A stretch of 29,044 nt of DNA from an uncultured Clostridium sp. (GCA_934746785.1 CAKVFO010000023.1:1-29044); one strand, 5' to 3'; counted from the first letter of the stretch, positions 1 through 8,546 are shown. Notes: generated from the letters alone by a model not told the origin. Made by a program: numbers and translations.

Positions 1-162
1 CTCTAATAGTACAACATCAAGAACATATTATTATTTTACATTATTTTTTTTATGAATATATTTTTTTTGCATATATTACTTTTTTCAAGTCTTATTCTAA
101 GATATTTTTTTTTTGTGAAATATATAATATATTTTGCGACAAGAAATAATTCCTATATAGCC

Positions 163-3100
163 TTATGGTTCTAAACCATTTATTACTGAATCATTGTATA
201 AAATTACTATATTCTTTTCACTATCAGATGAATAATCATTTTCCTGATTAAAATTTTGCCAGTTCGAATTGACTATTCTGAATTCTATTGATGCCGAATC
301 GCCTCTTCCAAGCATTGTTTTTAAACCATTAAGAGATATTTCCAAATACTTATCAGCATCATCAACAGCATTAATCATCTTTATAAAATTTCCTGAAATA
401 TTCTTCTCTAAATTTACATACCATGGTGCACTATTTAAGTTCATACTTGCACTATCACAAAAAAACTTTTGAACCATATTATGATCATCAGTAAAATAGT
501 AACGCATCCTAACATTATTTAAATCTATAGCTTCTTCTCCATTATTAGTTATAATAAACTTTCTACGAATTGTATTAGTCATAAAATCAGTAGTATTACC
601 TTCAACCGCAAGGCTTAAATTTTCTTTGTTTTTATACTTAACCTTCACAATTACAGCATTAGTAGAATATACTCTCCCATCAGCTAAAGTTGCCTTTGCC
701 GTTAGTTCCACATTACTTATACCTGATTTACCCTCTTTAGGAGTATATTCTATCTCATAGCTATCTCCTTTTGATTCACCTATTTTTTCTCCATCAGCAA
801 ATACTTCAACCTTATCTATTTTATAATCGGTGCCTGTACTTTCAACATTAATCTTAAATGAACTATTCTTAGAAATATCAAATATTGTTCCTTCCTGAGG
901 GCTTGTAATTTTTATTACTTCAGGAATTGGTACTTCAAATAAAACCTTAAGCTCAGCCACCTTACTTTCTACTACATGTCCACTGTTTAACACAACTTTT
1001 GCTGTTAATTTAATTACTTTATCATAATCACCAGTTCTGTTTTCATCTACTGGAGTATAACTTACTCCATATGGTTCTTTTGAAGTTTCTCCTATCTTTT
1101 CTCCATCTGCATAGAATTCAACATGATCAACTTCATCATCATTTTTAACTACATTAGCTTTAATATTAACTGAAGAAATATCTTTTGCACAATCAAGAAA
1201 TTCAGGAGCTTCAATAGTTACTTCTGCACCTTTGGATGGATTTTTACCATAAACTAATTCATCCCCTAAATATACAGGTACATTTTCATTTATTGCCATC
1301 TCCTTAGTAACATTACTTCTACTATAATCATTAAATGGGTCCCAATGAGATTTCCAGTTAGAATCTTGACCTGCAATTAATGCAAATTGAATTTCACGAC
1401 TTCCGTGAAAACTATTTCCTGTCCAATCTAATTCTACATAGTAAATTCCTGCTTTTTCATCATAAACATAAGGCTCACTTACCTTGCAGCCTTTTTCATC
1501 TAAAGTTTTTGATTGATCATACATAACTTCCACTTTTATATCCTCAATGCTTCGACCTGCCTCTTTTAACTCTGAAATATTAAAATAATATCTTGCCTTC
1601 ATGTTAGATTCTAATCTTGGAGGACAGCTTGTATCATTAGTAACCTTAACAGTTACTTGAGTTCTTTCTGAGTTTTCTTGTTCTAATTTTGTACTTGCAT
1701 AGTATGGTCTAACATCTTTTTGACTATCTCTGTAATCCGGTTGTGCTTTTTTACCTTCACCATAAATATCATATAAACCAGCTAAAGCACCTACAAAACC
1801 TGCATTGTAATCCACTGCTACTTCATTATAAACAAAGTCAGTTCTTACATCTTTGTGTACATCATTGTTATCAGGTCCTCCAACTAAAGCTCCCCATAAA
1901 GTATGCTTACATTCAACTGGATCTAACATACTATTAGTATCTGAACCATGAGCTGCCCTATGATGTGGATACTTAGCTGATGTTTCATCATATCCTACCT
2001 CATAACATCTATGTTCTGGATTGTCTCCTAATATATAATCCATTTGATTTTTACACCATTCAACTGCTTCTTTACTTCCATAATACTTATTATAAGTTAA
2101 AGCTGTAAGCTGAGCTGCTGCATTATATCTACATGAGCCCCATGTATTAACTACCCTAAAACCAGCTGGTGTTGGTTTTAAAAAAGTTTTATCATTTGGA
2201 TTTTCATGTTTAATTCCAGCCCAATATTCAACATTCCATCTAAAGAAATATAAATGTTCAAGACTGTTACTTACTGGAGCAAGCTTTGCAAAAACGCCTC
2301 CCCATACAACATCCCATGAATGAACCCAAATATTTTGCCATGAACTATCTGTAGTATCTATTATCTTTTTCATATAACCAGTATAATAACCTGTTGAATC
2401 TACTGCTGTAATATCAGTTATATACTTCATTTCTCCAGTAGCATAATATAGCCATATAGCTGCCCATGACATTTCATCTTCATCATAAGCTGATCCATAA
2501 AATCCTCCAGAGAATCCAATTCCTCTATTTGCTACTGCAAACTTATAAAGAGCTTTTGCTGTATCTAAACATTTTTCTGCATATTCAGGATCAGTTTTCA
2601 TAAAGTTTAAATAGTTAACTGCTAAAGAAGCTGCTGCTCCTGCACATTGATCACTTGCTGGAGTTTCACTTGTAGCAAAAAATGCTGGTCTTGGAGTTGT
2701 TTGAAGTTCCGGGGCACCCCAATAAGAATGGTCCGTTGTTCCATCACCTATCTGATAAGCAAATGCTACAACATCACCATTTTTATCTCTAAAGGTACAT
2801 CTCATGAAATAATCATTAAACCATCTTAAAATACTTTCAATATGATCCTGTTCACCTATTTTTACATAAGAATCTCTAAATTCATAATATCCCCACCCAA
2901 GAGTTGAACCAGTATAACTTTGTGGAAGACCAAATTTAACATGATCTCCTGCATCATGATATCCTCCACTTAAATCAACAGTACCATCACCATCTGGATC
3001 TAATGCAGCTTTATTAGCTTCTATAAACTCTTCTGACATATTAGTGCCATATGGATTTTCATCTGTCTTAGTTTTTAGTGGAATCTTTTTATCTTCTTGA

Positions 3101-3366
3101 TGACAATTTCCTCTCCAGCTCAATCTAGTATTACCTTCCACATCTCCGCACTTATTAGCATCATAAAAATACATAGATAACTGAAATGCTCTTGCATAAT
3201 CTTTTTCTTTAATTTCCTTCTCATCATCCTTTTCCTCTATTGAAGTTTCTTCTTTTGACTCTGCAATTTCATCTGCTTTTACACTATTTCCTGTTACGCT
3301 AATAGTCATAAGTAAAGACATAACTGTAAAATATGATAAAAGCTTTCTCAAAGTTTTTCTTTTCAT
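163..3366 (-). CDS. Secreted GH9 endoglucanase (GH9-CBM3c-Ig-Ig-CBM3)
   Basis: Predicted extracellular cellulase that hydrolyses beta-1,4-glucan. Residues 1-31 look like a signal peptide, followed by an acidic linker (33-55). The GH9 catalytic domain spans about 56-535: DAGDH holds the catalytic aspartates D138 and D141, PHHRAAHG (467-474) is the family histidine motif, and the proton donor is E515 in NEVAVDYNAG. A CBM3c-like module follows (about 551-705), then two similar Ig-like domains (about 715-810 and 817-911, each with a VEFYADGEKIGE-type strand) and a C-terminal CBM3-like module (about 915-1067). GH9 with CBM3c is the known arrangement of processive endoglucanases. There is no dockerin or sortase signal, so it is probably a free enzyme. 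The start is supported by AGGGGAGGAT just upstream. The gene appears monocistronic. I see no convincing hairpin terminator in the T-rich 162 bases after the stop. Confidence 0.93.
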   Translation of the reverse strand: MKRKTLRKLLSYFTVMSLLMTISVTGNSVKADEIAESKEETSIEEKDDEKEIKEKDYARAFQLSMYFYDANKCGDVEGNTRLSWRGNCHQEDKKIPLKTKTDENPYGTNMSEEFIEANKAALDPDGDGTVDLSGGYHDAGDHVKFGLPQSYTGSTLGWGYYEFRDSYVKIGEQDHIESILRWFNDYFMRCTFRDKNGDVVAFAYQIGDGTTDHSYWGAPELQTTPRPAFFATSETPASDQCAGAAASLAVNYLNFMKTDPEYAEKCLDTAKALYKFAVANRGIGFSGGFYGSAYDEDEMSWAAIWLYYATGEMKYITDITAVDSTGYYTGYMKKIIDTTDSSWQNIWVHSWDVVWGGVFAKLAPVSNSLEHLYFFRWNVEYWAGIKHENPNDKTFLKPTPAGFRVVNTWGSCRYNAAAQLTALTYNKYYGSKEAVEWCKNQMDYILGDNPEHRCYEVGYDETSAKYPHHRAAHGSDTNSMLDPVECKHTLWGALVGGPDNNDVHKDVRTDFVYNEVAVDYNAGFVGALAGLYDIYGEGKKAQPDYRDSQKDVRPYYASTKLEQENSERTQVTVKVTNDTSCPPRLESNMKARYYFNISELKEAGRSIEDIKVEVMYDQSKTLDEKGCKVSEPYVYDEKAGIYYVELDWTGNSFHGSREIQFALIAGQDSNWKSHWDPFNDYSRSNVTKEMAINENVPVYLGDELVYGKNPSKGAEVTIEAPEFLDCAKDISSVNIKANVVKNDDEVDHVEFYADGEKIGETSKEPYGVSYTPVDENRTGDYDKVIKLTAKVVLNSGHVVESKVAELKVLFEVPIPEVIKITSPQEGTIFDISKNSSFKINVESTGTDYKIDKVEVFADGEKIGESKGDSYEIEYTPKEGKSGISNVELTAKATLADGRVYSTNAVIVKVKYKNKENLSLAVEGNTTDFMTNTIRRKFIITNNGEEAIDLNNVRMRYYFTDDHNMVQKFFCDSASMNLNSAPWYVNLEKNISGNFIKMINAVDDADKYLEISLNGLKTMLGRGDSASIEFRIVNSNWQNFNQENDYSSDSEKNIVILYNDSVINGLEP

Positions 3367-3522
3367 TCATATCCTCCCCTTACACAATTTCCCTTCAGTC
3401 TAAATAGTATTTATTTTAATTATATAAATCAACAAAATCTCATATACTCTATATTTTTAAGCATCAATTAGATTATTTCATCCATTAAGTCACTTTAAGA
3501 TAAAATTGCTATAAGTTTTAGA

Positions 3523-3572
3523 AATAAATATAAGGCTATATAACTTTAAAGTTATATAGCCTTATATTTATT
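3523..3572. terminator. 50-bp perfect palindrome overlapping a stop codon
   Basis: Bases 3523-3572 form a perfect inverted repeat centred on TTTAAA. The right arm includes the last codons and the TAA stop of the thioesterase gene. It probably terminates the thioesterase transcript before the GH9 promoter region. A strong U-tract is not obvious, so the terminator call is inferred from position and stem length. Confidence 0.6.
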
Positions 3573-4340
3573 CTCTATTAAAATTTCCGCTGCCGCAAAA
3601 ATTGAATCATCTTTATCCATTATTTTATTAAAAGATTTTATACTATCTGCTTCCTCTTCTATGCTACATACTGCTCTTACCATATCTCCATATTTAGCAG
3701 GTTTTCTATAGGATATTTTTATTTCCTTTATATCATACCCTTCTAATAAATATTTAGCTATAGGTTCAATTATCCAGGATATATATCTTGAATTATTAGC
3801 ATGTTTATTAGTATCGATGTCTCCATATCCCACATTAAATATTTCTTCATTATACATATCTTCAATTGTTTCAATTTTTCTAAAAACATCTGTATTCTTC
3901 ATTGTGTCAATTCTATTTTCATCAATGCTTAAATTAAAGATTTTTCTTATATTTTCATCTTCATCTTCGCCTTTATATGGTCTTCCTTGCTTCATATCCA
4001 ATAAAATCCATAACGAAAAAGCTTCTGCTACTTTTTCTCCATTCTTACTAAACATCTCAAACTTAACATTTAAATATGATCTCTTATAAGCACTTGGAGT
4101 AATTACCACCTTAAATTCTTTTCTTATATAATTATAATTATATAACTTCAGCTGCCATCTATAAATTATCCAGGTTAAATTCTTATCATTCATGTATTCT
4201 ATACCTTTACCTGATTCTCCATCTAAAGATAACTTTACAAATGAATCCTGAAAATAATTTATTATACTTGATAAAAAAAGTTTCTTATTAACATCTAAAT
4301 CAAAATACTGATTTTCATAAATCTTTTCAACAGCTCTCAT
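3552..4340 (-). CDS. Acyl-ACP thioesterase (FatA/FatB family)
   Basis: Predicted cytoplasmic double hot-dog thioesterase that releases fatty acids from acyl carrier protein, about 262 residues from the chosen start. The N-terminal half holds a hot-dog domain with YRWQLKLY and SLWILLDM. The C-terminal half has the catalytic motif GDIDTNKHANN, in which D176, N178 and H180 match the Asp-x-Asn-x-His triad of the plant and bacterial family. An ATG 36 bases further upstream (4376) is open but has no Shine-Dalgarno and sits at the predicted transcription start. The ATG at 4340 has GAGGG about nine bases upstream. The gene has its own promoter (TTGACA, TATATT) and ends inside a palindrome, so it is probably transcribed alone. 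Confidence 0.88.
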   Translation of the reverse strand: MRAVEKIYENQYFDLDVNKKLFLSSIINYFQDSFVKLSLDGESGKGIEYMNDKNLTWIIYRWQLKLYNYNYIRKEFKVVITPSAYKRSYLNVKFEMFSKNGEKVAEAFSLWILLDMKQGRPYKGEDEDENIRKIFNLSIDENRIDTMKNTDVFRKIETIEDMYNEEIFNVGYGDIDTNKHANNSRYISWIIEPIAKYLLEGYDIKEIKISYRKPAKYGDMVRAVCSIEEEADSIKSFNKIMDKDDSIFAAAEILIENKYKAI

Positions 4341-4380
4341 ATATACCATCCCTCGCCAACCTAGCTTTTTTAACATAATG

Positions 4381-4410
4381 AATATACAATAACGCCAGCC
4401 TTCTTGTCAA
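4381..4410 (-). promoter_or_regulatory. Sigma-A type promoter of the thioesterase gene
   Basis: On the minus strand, TTGACA (4405-4410) and TATATT (4381-4386) are separated by 18 bases. The start point would fall near 4375, which excludes the upstream ATG and favours the start at 4340. Confidence 0.65.
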
Positions 4411-4476
4411 CTTTTTCCAATAACTTTTAGTTTATTTTAAGATTAATTAAAATTTATTTAGTACAACAAGTTGTTT

Positions 4477-5256
4477 TTATAAACCTTTATGTTCTATAAT
4501 TCTTTCAAATCCCATTTCAAATAATTCTTCTTTAGTTATAGAATTATTATAATAAAAAACTGTATTTCCTTTCTGATACACTCTTGCTGAAAAGGCCTCA
4601 TTTTCTTGCTTAAGAGTTACCTTTTCACATAGTTTAGCATTACATTTATAATCATGTCCTGATTTAAATACTGAAAGATTAAAAATACAATACCTTCCTG
4701 TACTTATATATCCTACTGGAAAATGAACATAATAATCTAAATCAGTTTCTTTTAAATTTAACCCTTGCATTGGATAGTCAAATTCTATAGCTTTAATATT
4801 TTGACTCTTTAAAAATTTCACACTACTATTAGTCAATAAATTACTGCTTTTAAATATATCATAAGTCTTTTTATCAAGAAATTCTTCTGCTGACTTTATT
4901 CTAGGATCTCTTCTTATCTTATTCAAAAGCCTTCCAGGTATTATATTTATATATGGATATAACTTTCTCAAATGATATACAGTTCCCCAGTCATTAGCCA
5001 CAACTTCAAAATATTCATCATCCACATCAATTAAGTTAAAAATTCTATCCAATTTATTTATACCTTCATCTGTTAGATAAGGAAAAACACATGTTAGCTT
5101 TTTATTTTTTTCCTTAATACTCTGCTGAACTAATTTAAAATCTTCTGGTTTTTGAATACGATTTTCACAAAATTCCTCTCCAAAATATACTCTATTATAA
5201 TCATCTAGAACTTTAGCAACATTTTCAGCTCTTCTTATAAAAATCACCTTTTCCAT
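4477..5256 (-). CDS. UbiV-like U32-family protein, putative Fe-S protein
   Basis: 259-residue protein with U32-type features: VVANDWGTVYHL (85-96), then PGRLLNKIRRDPRI (107-120), a pattern shared by UbiV-like members of the U32 family. Cysteines lie at 30, 56, 190, 205 and 210. One early cysteine plus a C-x14-C-x4-C cluster resembles the four-cysteine [4Fe-4S] site of UbiV (C39, then C-x12-C-x3-C). It lies 13 bases after the stop of the UbiU-like gene, and its AAGGAG overlaps that stop, so the pair is probably translationally coupled and may form a heterodimer as UbiU and UbiV do. Ubiquinone synthesis is not expected in this organism, so the substrate is unknown; tRNA, rRNA or another hydroxylation target is possible. 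Family placement is fairly sure, function is not. Confidence 0.72.
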   Translation of the reverse strand: MEKVIFIRRAENVAKVLDDYNRVYFGEEFCENRIQKPEDFKLVQQSIKEKNKKLTCVFPYLTDEGINKLDRIFNLIDVDDEYFEVVANDWGTVYHLRKLYPYINIIPGRLLNKIRRDPRIKSAEEFLDKKTYDIFKSSNLLTNSSVKFLKSQNIKAIEFDYPMQGLNLKETDLDYYVHFPVGYISTGRYCIFNLSVFKSGHDYKCNAKLCEKVTLKQENEAFSARVYQKGNTVFYYNNSITKEELFEMGFERIIEHKGL

Positions 5257-5269
5257 AATATCTATCTCC

Positions 5270-6229
5270 TTAATAATAACATCTTTCCATACAATCTTTA
5301 TTGTATATTTCTTTATAAATTCTCATTACATCAAACTTGATATCTTTTGGATTAGGTGATGTATTTATGATATCCCTTACCTTAGATAAAAATTTTATAT
5401 CTTTCTCTTTCTTACTTGTTAAAAATTCTCTTCCAACAATCTTAAGAGAGTCAATTTCTGATAAATTCAAATTACCAAGAAAACATGCTCCACATGCACT
5501 TGATAGAGACATCTGATGTTCTTTATATTTAGCTGCTATATCAGGAACTTTATTATTAGAAAATGAACCCTTTTTATAATAATTTTTAATTTTTCTTATA
5601 GCTCCACATCCACCTCCAGCAAAATTAGCATTTCTCACATAATTGCCTAGTGAATGATCATATGTACAATATCCATCATCATATTGACAGCTTGAATTTA
5701 AAACTAACATTTCATATTCTAGCTCTGGATTTCTAATTTTTAATTTATTAATTTCATCTATAGTCATATGTCTAGGAAGTATTATTCTAGTCACCCCCAT
5801 ATCCTTGTAAAAATTAACAGCCTCATAATTATATATAGATGAACATGTACTCATATGTATTTGTATATCATATCCTTCATCTTTAATAAATTGAAGTAAT
5901 CCTATATCTGATATTATTACTGCATCTGCCTTGGCATTACACATACTTTCAAGGCACTCTGCTACAAATTCATACTGCTCATCACTACAAAAGGTTTCAT
6001 TCATAGTAACGTAGACATTATTCCCCGCAGCATGACTTATATTTACAACTTCTTCAAGTTCATCATATGACTTCAAATTAGAAACCCTATATGGTCGTCT
6101 ATTTATTATTGGTATTTTATATTTAGCATTAACTTTATCATCAATAACACCACAATAAACCTCATCCGCACCAGCTTTAATTATTCTATCAATTTCCTCC
6201 AAAGACCCTAAAGGTGCTAATATCTTCAT
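5270..6229 (-). CDS. UbiU-like peptidase U32 family protein, putative Fe-S protein
   Basis: 319-residue U32-family protein beginning MKILAPLGSLEEID, with the family's AGADEVYCGV segment (19-28) and a TIM-barrel-like length. Cysteines at 181, 188, 208, 246 and 249 include a C-x6-C pair and two later positions, very close in spacing to the [4Fe-4S] ligands of E. coli UbiU (169, 176, 193, 232). This suggests a redox or hydroxylase role rather than proteolysis. An open extension to 6274 starts at the predicted transcription start and lacks a ribosome binding site, whereas the ATG at 6229 follows GGGGGAG. First gene of a two-gene operon with the UbiV-like protein. A promoter and a 12-bp inverted repeat lie upstream. 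Confidence 0.82.
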   Translation of the reverse strand: MKILAPLGSLEEIDRIIKAGADEVYCGVIDDKVNAKYKIPIINRRPYRVSNLKSYDELEEVVNISHAAGNNVYVTMNETFCSDEQYEFVAECLESMCNAKADAVIISDIGLLQFIKDEGYDIQIHMSTCSSIYNYEAVNFYKDMGVTRIILPRHMTIDEINKLKIRNPELEYEMLVLNSSCQYDDGYCTYDHSLGNYVRNANFAGGGCGAIRKIKNYYKKGSFSNNKVPDIAAKYKEHQMSLSSACGACFLGNLNLSEIDSLKIVGREFLTSKKEKDIKFLSKVRDIINTSPNPKDIKFDVMRIYKEIYNKDCMERCYY

Positions 6230-6278
6230 AAGTTCTCCCCCCTCAATAAGAGTTTTGCATTTCACTATCTTCATATTA

Positions 6279-6308
6279 ATTATATCAATTACATAATTAT
6301 CCTTTCAA
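6279..6308 (-). promoter_or_regulatory. Promoter of the U32 gene pair
   Basis: Minus-strand TTGAAA (6303-6308) and TATAAT (6279-6284) with an 18-base spacer. The transcript would start near 6272, giving a leader of about 40 bases. Confidence 0.6.
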
Positions 6309-6323
6309 TAATTTTATATCATA

Positions 6324-6352
6324 TTTTGTATTTATTTGTAATAAATACAAAA
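6324..6352. promoter_or_regulatory. 12-bp inverted repeat upstream of the U32 promoter
   Basis: TTTTGTATTTAT and ATAAATACAAAA flank a 5-base spacer, a perfect 12-bp dyad that ends about 16 bases upstream of the -35 box. The position would suit an activator. No known operator is matched with confidence. Confidence 0.4.
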
Positions 6353-6404
6353 CACGCCATGCTCTTTTAGAAAACTAATTACTAGCATGAATTTTCAAAC
6401 CATA

Positions 6405-6453
6405 GAATAAAAAGTGAACATCCTTATAAAAATACTGTTTTAAAGATGTTCAC
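6405..6453 (-). terminator. Intrinsic terminator after the YkgJ-like gene
   Basis: A 9-bp stem, GTGAACATC with GATGTTCAC (6414-6422 and 6445-6453), has a loop of about 22 bases and is followed on the minus strand by CTTTTTATTC. It lies about 50 bases after the stop at 6504. Confidence 0.7.
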
Positions 6454-6503
6454 CTATATTCAAATAACTTATTTAATTTATCACTTTATTTAAAAATGTA
6501 GCT

Positions 6504-7154
6504 TTAAAAATCTATTTTCTTAAGTTCTGCAAACTCATATTCATCCAAAGGAAGTTCCTTTAAAACCTCAATAACTTCATCAAAATTGTCTATAAGATTA
6601 ATTCCCTTTTCCTGAAGCATAAATTCAAGAGAATTATTTTCCCAAGAAATCCATCTCGAATAAGATTCCATTTCTTTTTCGTACTTATAGTATTCATCAT
6701 TTTTACTTAATTCTTTTTTAACTTCATCACAAATAAAAAAGTTACATACATAACTTCTATATTTAGCTGGAATCATACATCCTTCTCCTGCTTTAACAAA
6801 AGGACAAGTTCTAAAGAATATAGTTTTATCATGATTTTTATATTTTTCTTCTTGAGCTTGTTCACTCTCTATAAACTCGTTATATTTCTCTTCATCAAAA
6901 CCTCCTTTTGCATGGATATAATAATTGTAAACTTTCACTTTTGGTAAGCTTAAAATATGATTTAATATTTTTAGACCTTCTTCAGATTTAGTCATTTTGT
7001 GTATTTCACTCAAAGTAAACTTAGGGAAATACCAACAGCATCCTCTGTTTTTTGTAGACGTTAAGCTGATGCCACAGGTACTTGAACAAGTATAGCATGA
7101 ACTACAACTATATTGTGGTGTTCCACAATCATTTATTAACTTTAAATTAGCCAT
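6504..7154 (-). CDS. YkgJ-family cysteine-cluster protein
   Basis: 216-residue cytoplasmic protein with two cysteine groups. The N-terminal part has C10, C17, C20, C23, C27 and the pair C39-C40 in RGCCWYFP. The middle has TCPFVKAGEGC followed by a YVCNFFIC segment (C117, C126, C137, C142). The CC pair followed by CPF, GxGC and CN/CR resembles the CxxCxxCC (YkgJ, PF03692) family, thought to bind zinc or an Fe-S cluster. Extra N-terminal cysteines are unusual. The C-terminal third is charged and helical. An AGAGGAATG ribosome binding site precedes the ATG. Probably monocistronic. The family has no settled biochemical function. Confidence 0.66.
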   Translation of the reverse strand: MANLKLINDCGTPQYSCSSCYTCSSTCGISLTSTKNRGCCWYFPKFTLSEIHKMTKSEEGLKILNHILSLPKVKVYNYYIHAKGGFDEEKYNEFIESEQAQEEKYKNHDKTIFFRTCPFVKAGEGCMIPAKYRSYVCNFFICDEVKKELSKNDEYYKYEKEMESYSRWISWENNSLEFMLQEKGINLIDNFDEVIEVLKELPLDEYEFAELKKIDF

Positions 7155-7206
7155 ATTTTTTCATTCCTCTTTTTCATTGATATACCTATATTGTAATCTT
7201 TTATTT

Positions 7207-7237
7207 AAAAAAAGATAAGCCTAAAAATTAGACTTAT
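7207..7237 (-). terminator. Intrinsic terminator after the helveticin-like gene
   Basis: A 10-bp stem with one G-U pair (7228-7237 with 7215-7224) and a 3-base loop is followed on the minus strand by a run of seven T (7207-7213). Confidence 0.75.
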
Positions 7238-7329
7238 TTTCCTAAGATTTCATTTATTATTTCACTAAATTTAACATTTCTATAACAGCTTCTTTTGTGT
7301 AAAAAGTATAGTAATTAGTAGTTCACATA

Positions 7330-8337
7330 TCAAAAACTACTTTCATTAATGTAATAAACCTGTTGAGTATTATCTTTCTTCAATATTCCAAATAATTTAT
7401 CATAGTATGGTAGAACAAAATAAAGTCTATTTTCTCCATTAACAGTCTTTGCTTGAAGTCCTTCTATCTCTGGTGTCTTAGAGTTTTTTGTTTTCTTTAC
7501 TCCAGTAATTGAAACTGTTGATTGAAGAGTCCCTTTTGTATTCATTTTACAAATTTGTGCAATTTGTTCTTCAGCTCCTCCACTAACATAAATATTTGAT
7601 ATTCCTGTCATTTCAACCCCTTGAAATGACTTATTAGGCCAAACTCTAGAATTTCCCTTCTGAGTAAATGATGCTAAACATGCTGATGTAGCTTTTCTCA
7701 TATCCAAATTAGTCTCACTAGTATCCTTTAAAAGCATTTTTAAAAGTGCATTTCTGTCATATATACTGTACATAAAATCATTATTTGTATTACATACCCT
7801 AAAAATAATTCTATTATTATCTTGTGATGTAGCTGCTGCTACTCTCTTAGTTGTTCCTATACTAGTAGCTGTTTTATTGGCATAATTCATGAAACTAAAT
7901 CTTTTCATAGCAGTATAATCTATATTCTTTCCAGCAGTATACTTAATAACTCCAATTTGAAGGGACCAGTTCATATTATCAGTAGATGATGACTTACATC
8001 CTACAAGGAAATATGATTTATTCTCATATTGCATATATTCTAAACTTTGTCCATGTCCACAATTAGTTAAAACCATCTCATCTTTATAAGTTGCTGTATC
8101 TCCTTTTATAGTACATCTTGAAAGATATGTTGTGCTTCCCCTTCTTTGAGTTACATAAAGATAGCTTGATCCTATATAAAAGTTTTGAACATTTAAGTTA
8201 TGATTCAATCCTTTAATAGTATAAGCTAACTTTGGCGTTACTGATTTTGTAGCAGCTGCCTGTGTTGTAACAGCAGTTGATATAAGTATTAAAAATGGCA
8301 TAAATGCTAATAATAATTTTTTTAATATCTTATTCAT
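7330..8337 (-). CDS. Secreted helveticin J-family protein (class III bacteriocin-like)
   Basis: 335-residue protein. Residues 1-28 are a signal peptide (KK charge, hydrophobic core, TTQAAA end). The mature part follows the helveticin J pattern: NFYIGSSYLYV, then GHGQSLEY (helveticin has GHTQTWE), SYFLVGCKSS followed by NWSLQI, KRVAAATSQDN, SFQGVEMTGISNIYVSGG and a late EIEGLQ. The family includes large heat-labile bacteriocins of lactobacilli, but many members are of unproven function. The upstream reading frame stays open to 8436 but runs into a repeat and a Nudix gene fragment. The ATG at 8337 with AAAGGGGGT upstream is clearly the start. No immunity or export gene is adjacent. It could be a secreted antagonistic or cell-surface protein. 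Confidence 0.75.
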   Translation of the reverse strand: MNKILKKLLLAFMPFLILISTAVTTQAAATKSVTPKLAYTIKGLNHNLNVQNFYIGSSYLYVTQRRGSTTYLSRCTIKGDTATYKDEMVLTNCGHGQSLEYMQYENKSYFLVGCKSSSTDNMNWSLQIGVIKYTAGKNIDYTAMKRFSFMNYANKTATSIGTTKRVAAATSQDNNRIIFRVCNTNNDFMYSIYDRNALLKMLLKDTSETNLDMRKATSACLASFTQKGNSRVWPNKSFQGVEMTGISNIYVSGGAEEQIAQICKMNTKGTLQSTVSITGVKKTKNSKTPEIEGLQAKTVNGENRLYFVLPYYDKLFGILKKDNTQQVYYINESSF

Positions 8338-8390
8338 TATTATACCCCCTTTTATTTTCACCCTTATTTTATCATACATTCCATTTTTAT

Positions 8391-8537
8391 TCAGAACCAA
8401 GTGGCTGACGCCACGCTTTTCAGCGCAGGAAACCACTTTGCTACTGCAAGTTCTTCTTCATCCCTTGTAATAGATCTATCTCCTTCTACTTCTGCAAAAA
8501 ATTCCATTAAGATAGTATCTGTAAAGAACCAGGGCTA
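8391..8537 (-). pseudogene. Nudix hydrolase (NudC-like) C-terminal remnant
   Basis: Reading the minus strand from 8534, the frame gives PWFFTDTILMEFFAEVEGD, then RSITRDEEELAVAKWF. This resembles the region after the Nudix box of NudC-type NAD/NADH pyrophosphatases (QPWPFP...SLM.GF.AE....I..D.EEI.EAKWF). The codon before PW is TAG where the family has CAG or CAA for glutamine, so a nonsense change is likely. The Nudix box and N-terminal half are absent: a hairpin and the CDF gene lie directly upstream. After AKWF the frame runs into the hairpin repeat and stops at 8391. No start codon or ribosome binding site is present. Confidence 0.62.
8399..8440. repeat. Hairpin repeat A, copy 1
   Basis: AAGTGGCTGACGCCACGC at 8399-8416 begins a ~42-base element repeated at 16875-16920 and 17105-17137. 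Outer arms AAGTGG and CCACTT pair. On the minus strand an inner stem GCGCT/AGCGT carries a GAAA loop. This copy covers the end of the Nudix remnant. Confidence 0.8.
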
Positions 8538-8546
8538 ACTTTTTTA

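Noticed and set aside
4341..4376. Upstream ATG of the thioesterase gene
   Set aside because: No Shine-Dalgarno, and the predicted promoter places the transcription start at about this ATG.
8338..8436. N-terminal extension of the helveticin-like gene
   Set aside because: It lies within the hairpin repeat and the Nudix remnant, and the ATG at 8337 has a strong ribosome binding site and signal peptide.
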